Positions 1 through 5,590 of a DNA stretch of 5,885 nucleotides are shown piece after piece (position 1 is the first letter of the stretch; each line of letters opens with the position of its first letter). Origin of the DNA: Burkholderiales bacterium (GTDB lineage: Bacteria; Pseudomonadota; Gammaproteobacteria; Burkholderiales; SG8-39); the NCBI GenBank assembly GCA_005777205.1, contig SXNB01000088.1, positions 1 to 5,885 on the forward strand, written 5' to 3'. Below the pieces are notes generated by a model. That model was given only the letters and a program-made list of their open reading frames with translations, had not been told where the DNA came from and searched no databases. The position numbers were made by a program, and so were the translations under genes.

Positions 1-558
1 AAGATCCGGCACTACAAGCGCATGGATACGCGCCTGGCGCCGCCCGAACTGAAGGCCATCCATCCGCTGGGCACGTCGCCGGTGAGCACTGACGGTGGGC
101 GCACCGTGTTCGAGTCTGGCGCCATCATCGATTACGTCATCCGGCGCCATGGCGGCGGGCGGCTGCAGCCGGACCCGGCCTCGCTCGCCTACGACGACTA
201 CCAGATGTGGCTGCACTACGCGGAGGGCTCCGCGATGCTGCCGCTGATGCTCAACCTGTACGTCTCGCGCCTGGGCGACGACGGCGAACCGCTCAAGCCG
301 CGCATCGAGAGCGAGATCGCCAACCACCTCGGCTACCTCGACGCGCAGCTGAAAGGGCGCGATTACCTGCTGGGGTCGGCATTCTCCGGCGCGGACATCC
401 AGATGAGCTTCATCGGCGAAATTGCCGAGGCCTACCATAAGCGCGCCGCCTACCCGGCGCTGGATGCCTGGGTTAAACGGCTGCATGCGCGGCCGGCGTA
501 CCAGGTGGCGCTGGACAAGGGCGGGCCGTACCGCTTCGCCAACTCGGGCCGGATGTAA
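1..558 (+). CDS. Glutathione S-transferase family protein (5' end missing)
   Basis: The open frame runs in from the left edge, so the first ATG at 22 is internal; 185 residues are visible and roughly 25-30 N-terminal residues, including the usual catalytic Ser/Tyr/Cys region, are missing. The visible part begins in the thioredoxin-like domain with APPELKAIHPLG and the cis-proline region TSPV. ESGAIIDYV follows, which is the family's glutathione gamma-glutamyl binding motif (ESxAI). The C-terminal helical domain contains FSGADIQMSF, matching the conserved N-capping box (S/T-x-x-D) of cytosolic GSTs. The product should be a cytosolic dimer conjugating glutathione to electrophiles or acting as a related thiol transferase; the substrate cannot be read from sequence. 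The gene ends with TAA at 556-558 inside a palindrome and converges on a minus-strand membrane-protein ORF. The family call is secure, the function is not. Confidence 0.93.
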   Translation, partial: KIRHYKRMDTRLAPPELKAIHPLGTSPVSTDGGRTVFESGAIIDYVIRRHGGGRLQPDPASLAYDDYQMWLHYAEGSAMLPLMLNLYVSRLGDDGEPLKPRIESEIANHLGYLDAQLKGRDYLLGSAFSGADIQMSFIGEIAEAYHKRAAYPALDAWVKRLHARPAYQVALDKGGPYRFANSGRM

Positions 559-925
559 CCGATCGGTTATATTTTTGGGCGCTGGTGGCGACCGGCGCGG
601 CCAACAGCCCGCCCAGCACCATCCAGTAGCGCAGCGAGAACTCGCCCCGGCCGTAGCCGCCGGCTAGCCAGGGCACGATAGCCGCAAGGATGCCGTAGCC
701 GGCGACGACGTAGGGCCAGGTGTTTGCCGGGTCCGACCCCGGCGTGCCACGCAGCAGGAAGCCCAGCGCAAGCGCCACCACCGCCGCCTGCAGCGGGCCG
801 GAGGTGCGCAGTTCCCTGGAGGCCATGGGCCAGAGCGCGCTACTTCGCCCGCCGAGCAGCGTCGAGGGCGACGCCGACGATGACCAGGACGACGCCAAAC
901 ATGCAATGGCAGCAGTGAGTTCCAT
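473..925 (-). CDS. Small hydrophobic integral membrane protein, unknown function, uncertain N-terminus
   Basis: I do not recognise this protein. Three hydrophobic stretches are visible in this frame: around AAVVALALGFLL, YVVAGYGILAAIVPWLAGG, and YWMVLGGLLAAPVA, ending near SAQKYNR. These are consistent with three membrane helices, and the codons there have the high GC at third positions expected of real genes here. The first 33 residues from the ATG at 925 (serine-rich SSWSSSASPS) do not look like the start of a membrane protein, whereas another frame of the same DNA encodes a clean membrane helix (840-902). Alternative starts are the ATG at 826, giving 117 residues, or a frameshifted start at 902. 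The last 28 or so codons run antisense through the 3' end of the GST gene, an overlap of 86 bp, so the true C-terminus may also be wrong. The body of the gene is likely real; both ends are doubtful. Confidence 0.5.
   Translation of the reverse strand: MELTAAIACLASSWSSSASPSTLLGGRSSALWPMASRELRTSGPLQAAVVALALGFLLRGTPGSDPANTWPYVVAGYGILAAIVPWLAGGYGRGEFSLRYWMVLGGLLAAPVATSAQKYNRSVTSGPSWRSGTARPCPAPPGTPAAHAAV
556..569. repeat. 14-bp perfect palindrome at the GST stop codon
   Basis: TAACCGATCGGTTA is a perfect 14-bp palindrome that includes the GST stop codon and is followed on the + strand by TATTTTT (570-576). As RNA it could fold only a 5-bp stem with a GATC loop before the U-rich run, so it would be a weak intrinsic terminator for the GST transcript. 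As DNA, the ACCGATCGGT core resembles operators of TetR-family repressors such as the NemR box. Its position between convergent ends favours the terminator reading. Both roles are inference; the palindrome itself is directly visible. Confidence 0.5.
840..902 (-). pseudogene. Possible displaced N-terminal helix of the minus-strand membrane protein (frameshift)
   Basis: A 20-codon ORF begins with ATG at 902 and ends with TAG at 840-842. Its product is MFGVVLVIVGVALDAARRAK: a hydrophobic helix followed by positively charged residues, just what a first transmembrane segment with a cytoplasmic positive end looks like. It lies in a different frame from the downstream helices of the 473-925 ORF. Removing one base near the TAG would fuse it into ...ARRAK-SALWPMASREL and give a four-helix protein. 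Alternatives are a genuine micro-ORF or chance. No good Shine-Dalgarno sequence precedes the ATG. I favour a single-base frameshift, natural or from sequencing, but this is inference. Confidence 0.35.
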
Positions 926-1064
926 GGCGATAGCCTGATGATCTTCCAGATGCGCAGGTCGATCCCGCGACGCTGAATCACTCTATCAGGGCCAAGCGGT
1001 ATCAAACCCATGCAAGGGAAGTGCGCGGTGTACGATCCTCCCTCAAAAAAGGGCGCCCTCTGTC

Positions 1065-1274
1065 ATGGAAGTGGTCACCGAAATCGCCGGCAAGGTCTGG
1101 AAGATCGAAGCGCAACCGGGCGCGCAACTGTCGGCCGACGACGTCATTCTCATTCTGGAATCCATGAAGATGAAGATTCCCGTGGTGGCACCGAAGGCGG
1201 GAAAGCTGCTGGAGCTGCGGGTGAAGGAAGGCGACACGCTCAAGGAAGGGGAAGCGGTCGCTATCCTGGATTGA
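1065..1274 (+). CDS. Stand-alone biotin/lipoyl attachment domain protein (biotin carboxyl carrier type)
   Basis: The 69-residue protein is a complete single biotinyl/lipoyl domain and nothing else. It has the characteristic ESMKMKIPV motif with Lys35 between two methionines, the lysine that biotin protein ligase modifies in acyl-CoA and oxaloacetate carboxylase carriers. The later AGKLLELRVKEGDTLKEGE is the second half of the flattened beta-barrel, symmetrical to the first. Met-Lys-Met with a preceding Glu-Ser favours biotin over lipoate. Full-length AccB is about twice as long because it carries a Pro/Ala-rich linker and thumb; this protein matches the family of small free-standing carriers found near acyl-CoA carboxylase subunits. 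No carboxylase or carboxyltransferase gene is in the window, so its partner is unknown. AAGGG at 1049-1053 is a weak ribosome binding site about 11 bases before the ATG. It lies 77 bp before the PQQ dehydrogenase on the same strand and may or may not be co-transcribed with it. Confidence 0.9.
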   Translation: MEVVTEIAGKVWKIEAQPGAQLSADDVILILESMKMKIPVVAPKAGKLLELRVKEGDTLKEGEAVAILD

Positions 1275-1305
1275 GATTGCTGCGGCGCGCTGTTTACCAA
1301 GCGAC

Positions 1306-1324
1306 GTGATCGGCGTAGGATCAC
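1306..1324. repeat. Inverted repeat upstream of the PQQ-dehydrogenase operon
   Basis: GTGATC (1306-1311) and GATCAC (1319-1324) are perfect 6-bp inverted arms around a 7-base spacer, ending 9 bases before the AGGAGAGG ribosome binding site. A weak promoter could lie just upstream: TTGAGA at 1271-1276 and TTTACC at 1293-1298 with 16 bases between, of which only the -35 is close to consensus. If so, the repeat would sit near the transcription start, a usual place for a repressor site or leader hairpin. The repeat is seen; its function and the promoter are guesses. Confidence 0.3.
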
Positions 1325-1333
1325 TGCTCTTTC

Positions 1334-1341
1334 AGGAGAGG
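1334..1341 (+). promoter_or_regulatory. Ribosome binding site of the PQQ dehydrogenase gene
   Basis: AGGAGAGG lies 10 bases before the ATG at 1352. It is the only strong Shine-Dalgarno sequence ahead of the three-gene cluster, whose two following genes have none and start by overlap with the preceding stop codon. It therefore supports the 1352 start and suggests that initiation here feeds translation of the whole cluster. Confidence 0.7.
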
Positions 1342-1351
1342 AAACCAAACC

Positions 1352-2587
1352 ATGAAAACCAAAGCCTTCGCACTGACGTCGGCCGCCGTGCTCGCGTTCA
1401 CCGTGCAGTCCGCCTTCTCGCAGGACAAGCCCAAGCCCCCGCCCGCCTGGCACCAGGGCAAGCCGGCGGCGATGGCGGAATCCAAGCTCGCGCCGAACCC
1501 TGGCAAGATGACGGAAACGGCTGCGGCCGAGGTTCCGCTCGGCAAGATCAAGCTGCCCAAGGGCTTCGCGGTCGAGGTCTGGGCCGACAAGCTGGTCGGC
1601 GCCCGCGCCATGACCATGAACGAGGACCAGAGCCGGATGTGGATCGGCACCCGCGGGCTCGGCCGCGTCTACGAGGTCAGCAACGAAGGCGGCAAGCGCA
1701 CGCACAAGGTGATGGCGGAGAAGCTCACCCAGCCCACCTCGGTGTACGCCAACGGCGCGCTGTACGTGTTCGCTATCGACAAGGTGCTGCGCTACGACAA
1801 CGCCACCAGGGGCGCCACGGGCCAGCCGGTGGACATGACCGCGGCCTTCAAGCTGCCGCCCGAACAGCACCACAACTGGAAGTACGTGCGTATGGGCGCC
1901 GACAAGAAGCTCTACGTTCCGTTCGGCGCGCCGTGCAACATCTGCGAGCTGCCGACCAACGAGTACGCCCAGATCCGCCGCTACAACCCGGACGGCTCGG
2001 GCATGGAGGTGATCGCCACCGGCGTGCGCAACACGCAGGGCTTTGACTGGCACCCGAAGTCGGGCGAACTGTGGTTCACCGACCACGGCCGCGACTGGCT
2101 GGGCGACAAGGGCCCCGAGGACGAGCTGAACCGGCTGGCGAAGCCAGGCCAGAACTTCGGCTTCCCCTACTGCCACGCCAACAAGATCACCGACCCGGAC
2201 GTCGCCAAGGGCAAGAAGGACGCCTGCAAGGACGTGACGATGCCAGTGACCACCATGGGGCCGCACGCCGCGGCGATGGGCATCCATTTCTACACCGGCG
2301 ATATGTTCCCCAAGGAGTACCAGGGCGTGGCGTTCATCGCGCGCAAGGGCTCCTGGAACCGCACCACCAAGTTCGGCTACGACGTGGTGACGGTCAAGGC
2401 GGGCGCGGACGGCAAGGGCGCCAAGACCGCGCCCTTCATGACCGGCTTCATGGACCCGAAGGAAAACAGCTTCTGGGGACGGCCGGCCTACCTGGCGCAG
2501 TTGAAGGACGGCTCGCTGCTGGTGTCCGATGAGCAGCAGGGCGTGATCTACCGCGTCAGCTACAGCGCGCCCGCGAAGAACAAATAG
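1352..2587 (+). CDS. Secreted PQQ-dependent sugar/sorbosone dehydrogenase family protein
   Basis: This 411-residue protein starts with a Sec signal peptide (KTK, then a hydrophobic stretch, cleavage near AFSQ-D at about residue 24), so it is periplasmic. The rest is a six-bladed beta-propeller of the soluble glucose / L-sorbosone dehydrogenase family, which oxidises sugars or aldehydes using PQQ and calcium. By alignment from memory to Acinetobacter soluble glucose dehydrogenase, H174 in EQHHNW matches the catalytic His144, GVRNTQG (R226, N227) matches the PQQ-contacting RNPQG segment, and TDHG...GPEDELN (243-260) matches the SEQGPNSDDEIN metal/PQQ loop. CNIC (195-198) and Cys274/Cys292 are extra cysteines, possibly disulfides. 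The real substrate is unknown; the family has many members with no assigned substrate. The start is fixed by the AGGAGAGG site and the signal peptide. The stop TAG overlaps the GTG start of the cytochrome gene by one base, and a PQQ importer follows, which strongly supports PQQ dependence. Confidence 0.88.
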   Translation: MKTKAFALTSAAVLAFTVQSAFSQDKPKPPPAWHQGKPAAMAESKLAPNPGKMTETAAAEVPLGKIKLPKGFAVEVWADKLVGARAMTMNEDQSRMWIGTRGLGRVYEVSNEGGKRTHKVMAEKLTQPTSVYANGALYVFAIDKVLRYDNATRGATGQPVDMTAAFKLPPEQHHNWKYVRMGADKKLYVPFGAPCNICELPTNEYAQIRRYNPDGSGMEVIATGVRNTQGFDWHPKSGELWFTDHGRDWLGDKGPEDELNRLAKPGQNFGFPYCHANKITDPDVAKGKKDACKDVTMPVTTMGPHAAAMGIHFYTGDMFPKEYQGVAFIARKGSWNRTTKFGYDVVTVKAGADGKGAKTAPFMTGFMDPKENSFWGRPAYLAQLKDGSLLVSDEQQGVIYRVSYSAPAKNK

Positions 2588-3156
2588 TGCTTCTGCGTGC
2601 CGGAGGGCGGTGGGCTCTGCTTGCCGCCCTTTTCATTTCCAACGCGGTCGCACAGGTACCGGGCAAGGCAAAGGCCTGCGCCGCCTGCCACGGCGAGGAT
2701 GGCAACTCCTCGATCTCGGGCACCCCATCGATCGCCGGCCAGCCGCGCATCTTTCTCGAGAACTACCTGATCATGACGCGCGAGGGCGTGCGCGGCTCGG
2801 AGGTGATGCAGGTCCTGCTGAAGGGCGTGCCGGATGCCGAGATCATCGCGCTGTCGAATCACTACGCCGGGCTCAAGGCAAGCCCGCTCTCCGGCTCGGT
2901 GGACCGCAACCTGTTCGAGCGCGGCCGCGGCATCGCCGCCCGCAGCCGTTGCGGCAGCTGCCACCTGCCCAACTACGTCGGCCGCCAGCAGATGCCGCGC
3001 CTCGCCGGCCAGCGCGAGGAGTTCCTCGCCGAGGTGATGCTGCAGTACCGGTACAACCGCCGCAGAGGCGGCGACACCATGATGTCCGCTGCGCTCTACG
3101 GCATCCCGGAAACCGATTTCCCAGCGCTGGCGCACTACTTCTCGCGCCTCAAATGA
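2587..3156 (+). CDS. Periplasmic diheme cytochrome c (c4-like)
   Basis: The 189-residue product has a signal peptide (hydrophobic ALLAALFISNAVAQ, cleavage near AVA-Q) and two class I cytochrome c domains. Heme attachment motifs are CAACH at 31-35 and CGSCH at 122-126. Candidate axial methionines are M74 in the first domain and M165 or M166 in the second, each followed by the usual terminal helix (EIIALSNHYAGL; DFPALAHYFSRL). The size and two-domain arrangement match cytochrome c4 and related diheme electron carriers of about 200 residues. The start is GTG, using the last base of the preceding TAG (TAGTG), and the signal peptide leaves no better choice. There is no clear Shine-Dalgarno sequence, so translation probably depends on ribosomes finishing the dehydrogenase gene. 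The obvious role is to accept electrons from the upstream PQQ dehydrogenase and hand them to a terminal oxidase or the bc1 branch. That pairing is inference from gene order. Confidence 0.92.
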   Translation: MLLRAGGRWALLAALFISNAVAQVPGKAKACAACHGEDGNSSISGTPSIAGQPRIFLENYLIMTREGVRGSEVMQVLLKGVPDAEIIALSNHYAGLKASPLSGSVDRNLFERGRGIAARSRCGSCHLPNYVGRQQMPRLAGQREEFLAEVMLQYRYNRRRGGDTMMSAALYGIPETDFPALAHYFSRLK

Positions 3157-5195
3157 ACGCCCTGCGCGCGGCGCTGGCCCTTGCCGCCCTCGTCCCTGCG
3201 CTCGCGCACGGCCAGGCCGAGGACGCGATTTCCGTCACCGCCACCCGCGTCGAGCGCCCGACGCTCGAGATCCCCGCCGCCGTGGACCGCGTACGCGAGG
3301 AGGATATCCGCTGGGGCAGGCCGCAGGTGAACCTCTCGGAATCGCTGGGCCGCGTGCCTGGTATCTCGGTACACAACCGCAACAACTACGCGCAGGACCT
3401 GCAGGTCACCTCGCGCGGCTTCGGTGGCCGCGCCACCTTCGGCATCCGCGGCCTGCGCCTGATCGCCGACGGCATCCCGGCCAGCTTCCCGGACGGCCAG
3501 GGGCAGGTGTCGCATTTCGACCTCGGCTCCGCCGGCGGCATCGAGGTGCTGCGTGGCCCGTTCTCGGTGATGCACGGCAACGCCTCGGGCGGGGTGATCA
3601 GCTTGACAACGGAACGCGGCACGCCAGGACTGGAAGGATCGTTCTCCGCCGGCAGCCTGGGTACGCGCCGCGCCGCGCTGAAGCTGGGTGGCGAGGGCTG
3701 GCTGGTGAGCGGCGCGCGCTTCAGCACCGACGGCTACCGCGAGCACAGCAAAGCGGTGCGCGAGCAGCTGAACGCGAAGGCCGAGTTCTCCCCTGGCAGC
3801 GGCACGCGCATCACGCTGGTGGCCAATGCCTTCGCCAGCCCAGAGACGCAGGACCCCTCCGGCCTGACGCGCGCGCAGATGGAGGCCAACCCGAAGCAGG
3901 TGGCGGCGCCGGTGCTGCAGTTCGACACGCGCAAGAGTCAGGCGCAGAACCAGATCGGCGCCGCCATCTCGCACCGGCTGTCGCAAGTGACGACGCTGCA
4001 CGGCTCGCTGCATGCCGGCGAGCGCGTGGTACGCCAGTACCTCGGGTTTCTGGGCGAGGTGCCCGCGACCACCTCCGGCGGCGTGCTGAACCTGGACCGT
4101 GGCTACGGCGGCGTGTCGTTGCGCCTGGAGACGCGCGGCGCGCTGCTGGGGCGGCCGCTGACGGTGAGCTTCGGCGGTGAAGTCGAGCGCATGGTGGACC
4201 GGCGCACCGGCTGGGTGAACCAGAACGGCCAGATCGGGACACTGCGCCGCGACGAGGACAACATCGTCAGCGCAACCGGCGCCTACGCGCAAGGCGAGTG
4301 GCGCTTCGCGGACCAGTGGATCGCGCTGGCCGGCCTGCGCGCCAGCCGCGTCGCCTTCGATTTGAAGGACTTCTTCATCGTCGCCGGTAACCCGGACGAC
4401 ACCGGCAGCCGCAGCTACAGCGCCGTGACGCCGGCGCTGGGCCTGCTGTACCGCGCCACGCCCGCGATCAGCCTGTACGCCAACCACGGCCGCGGCTTCG
4501 AGACCCCCACCTTCGTAGAACTGGCCTACCGCCCTAGCGGGAGCGGCATGAACTTCGGCCTGGAAGCCTCGCGCAGCCGGCACCTGGAAGCGGGCGTGAA
4601 GGCGGTGCTTGGCGCAGGCACGCGGCTCAACCTGGCGCTGTTCGAAGTCGCTACCGAGCGCGAGATCGTGGTGGACACCAGCGTCGGCGGCCGCAGCACC
4701 TTCAAGAACGCCGGCCGCACGCGGCGCAGCGGGCTGGAACTGGGCCTGCAATCCAGCCTGCCCTTCGGCCTGGAGGCGGTGCTCGCCTGGACGCTGCTGG
4801 ACGCAAGCTTCCGGGATTCGTTTACCGTCGGCGCAGTCACGGTGCCCTCGGGAAACCGCCTGCCGGGCGTGGCGAGCAATACGTTGTACGCCGAACTGCG
4901 CTGGAAGCACGCGCCCACCGGCTTCACCGTGGCGCTGGAAGCGCAGCAAAAGTCGCGGGTGGCGGTGGACGACGTGAATTCAGACTTCGCCGCGGGCTAC
5001 ACCACCGCGAACCTCGCGGCCGGATTCACGCAATCGGGCGGCAAGTGGAAGGTGACGGAATTCATCCGCATCGACAACCTCGCCGGCAAGCGCTACGCCG
5101 GCTCGGTGATCGTGAGCGAGAGCAATGGCCGCTTCTTCGAGCCCTCGCCCGGGCGCACCGCCCTGGTGGGGATGCAGGCGAAGCTGGGGTTCTAG
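3153..5195 (+). CDS. pqqU: TonB-dependent outer-membrane receptor, YncD/PqqU type (PQQ importer)
   Basis: The 680-residue protein has a short signal peptide (cleavage near AHG-QA), a TonB-box-like DAISVTA at 24-30, a plug domain (about 38-155) and a 22-strand barrel ending in the terminal Phe typical of outer-membrane porins and receptors. Compared from memory with E. coli YncD, now called PqqU because it imports PQQ, long stretches coincide: NLSESL, NYAQDL, GIRGLRL, DGIPA, PDGQGQ, EVLRGPFS and GNASGGV in the plug; GRGFETPT with GMNFGL near 446-475; EIVVD...GGR...KNAG.TRR near 504-525; and ESNGRFFEPSPGR near the C-terminus, where E. coli has YY in place of FF. That is much closer than ordinary siderophore receptors would be. 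No N-terminal signalling domain is present. The open frame extends far upstream through the cytochrome gene, but the ATG at 3153, overlapping the cytochrome stop as ATGA, gives the only sensible signal peptide. The position after a PQQ dehydrogenase supports PQQ as substrate. A different small ligand cannot be excluded. Confidence 0.88.
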   Translation: MNALRAALALAALVPALAHGQAEDAISVTATRVERPTLEIPAAVDRVREEDIRWGRPQVNLSESLGRVPGISVHNRNNYAQDLQVTSRGFGGRATFGIRGLRLIADGIPASFPDGQGQVSHFDLGSAGGIEVLRGPFSVMHGNASGGVISLTTERGTPGLEGSFSAGSLGTRRAALKLGGEGWLVSGARFSTDGYREHSKAVREQLNAKAEFSPGSGTRITLVANAFASPETQDPSGLTRAQMEANPKQVAAPVLQFDTRKSQAQNQIGAAISHRLSQVTTLHGSLHAGERVVRQYLGFLGEVPATTSGGVLNLDRGYGGVSLRLETRGALLGRPLTVSFGGEVERMVDRRTGWVNQNGQIGTLRRDEDNIVSATGAYAQGEWRFADQWIALAGLRASRVAFDLKDFFIVAGNPDDTGSRSYSAVTPALGLLYRATPAISLYANHGRGFETPTFVELAYRPSGSGMNFGLEASRSRHLEAGVKAVLGAGTRLNLALFEVATEREIVVDTSVGGRSTFKNAGRTRRSGLELGLQSSLPFGLEAVLAWTLLDASFRDSFTVGAVTVPSGNRLPGVASNTLYAELRWKHAPTGFTVALEAQQKSRVAVDDVNSDFAAGYTTANLAAGFTQSGGKWKVTEFIRIDNLAGKRYAGSVIVSESNGRFFEPSPGRTALVGMQAKLGF

Positions 5196-5590
5196 ACCTT
5201 GTGGTTGTGCAGGCCGACCACGGCCTCGATCTCGACCCTCATGCCGGGGATCGCTAGCTGGTTGATCCCGATCAGCGTGCTGGCTGGCCGCGCCTCTCCA
5301 AAATATTCCTTGCGCACCGGGTTGATCTTCACGCGATCGTTGACGTCCGTCAGGTAGACCGTCACCTTCAGCACGTCGGCGAAGGAGGCGCTGGCCGCGT
5401 CCAGCGCCGCTTTCAGGTTCTCGAACACCTGCCGTGTTTGCGCCACTACGTCGTCACTGACCACACGACCTTGAGCGTCGATCGGCGCCATGCCGGAGAT
5501 GAACAGCAGGTCGCCCCATTGCACCGCGTCGCAATAGTGGCTGATGGGCGTGGGCAGCCCCGGCAGCATGAATTCCTGTTTGCGTTTCAT
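5192..5590 (-). CDS. RidA/YjgF/UK114 family protein lacking the catalytic arginine
   Basis: This 132-residue protein shows the family fold throughout: DLLFISGMAPID, then the QTRQVFENLKAALDAA helix, DVLKVTVYLTDV, and the C-terminal MRVEIEAVV strand. Classical RidA proteins hydrolyse reactive enamines/imines such as 2-aminoacrylate, using an arginine in PARS (Arg105 in E. coli). Here the matching segment is RPAST, with Ser104 in place of that arginine, while the later glutamate of VEIEA is kept. The protein thus belongs to a non-canonical Rid subgroup and deaminase activity is doubtful. The ATG at 5590 overlaps the acyl-CoA dehydrogenase stop as ATGA, with GGAGGAGG 13 bases upstream inside that gene. 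An ATG at 5569 (MLPGLPTP) is a possible alternative giving 125 residues. Its TAG stop shares a CTAG with the stop of the convergent PQQ receptor gene. Likely cytosolic and co-translated with the dehydrogenase. Confidence 0.92.
   Translation of the reverse strand: MKRKQEFMLPGLPTPISHYCDAVQWGDLLFISGMAPIDAQGRVVSDDVVAQTRQVFENLKAALDAASASFADVLKVTVYLTDVNDRVKINPVRKEYFGEARPASTLIGINQLAIPGMRVEIEAVVGLHNHKV

Noticed and set aside
664..1011. 115-codon minus-strand frame starting MGLIPLGPD
   Set aside because: The latter two thirds is Arg/Pro/Cys-rich and overlaps the better hydrophobic frame; no domain is visible.
1051..1058. GGGCGCCC palindrome before the biotin carrier start
   Set aside because: Eight GC bases in GC-rich DNA are expected by chance; no second copy or T-run supports a regulatory role.
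926..1064. Divergent promoters between the membrane-protein ORF and the biotin carrier
   Set aside because: Promoters are expected here, but no -35/-10 pair with acceptable spacing could be found on either strand.
1043..2287. 414-codon open frame on the minus strand, antisense to the PQQ dehydrogenase and biotin carrier
   Set aside because: Low-complexity Val/His/Arg/Ala-rich product spanning two real genes and their gap; a shadow of GC-rich codon use.
2610..3152. Upstream extension of the receptor frame through the cytochrome gene
   Set aside because: The extension encodes Arg/Pro-rich sequence out of frame with two clear heme motifs; the signal peptide starts at 3153.
3135..4949. 604-codon open frame on the minus strand, antisense to the receptor gene
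   Set aside because: Its product is rich in Ala, Arg, Gln and His with no domain or signal, which is typical of the complementary frame of a GC-rich gene; the + strand product is an unmistakable TonB receptor.
5211..5226. Hairpin AGGCCG-ACCA-CGGCCT shortly after the receptor stop, as a terminator
   Set aside because: Perfect 6-bp stem, but no T-run follows and it lies in RidA-like coding sequence (codons for EAVVGL), so codon content explains it.
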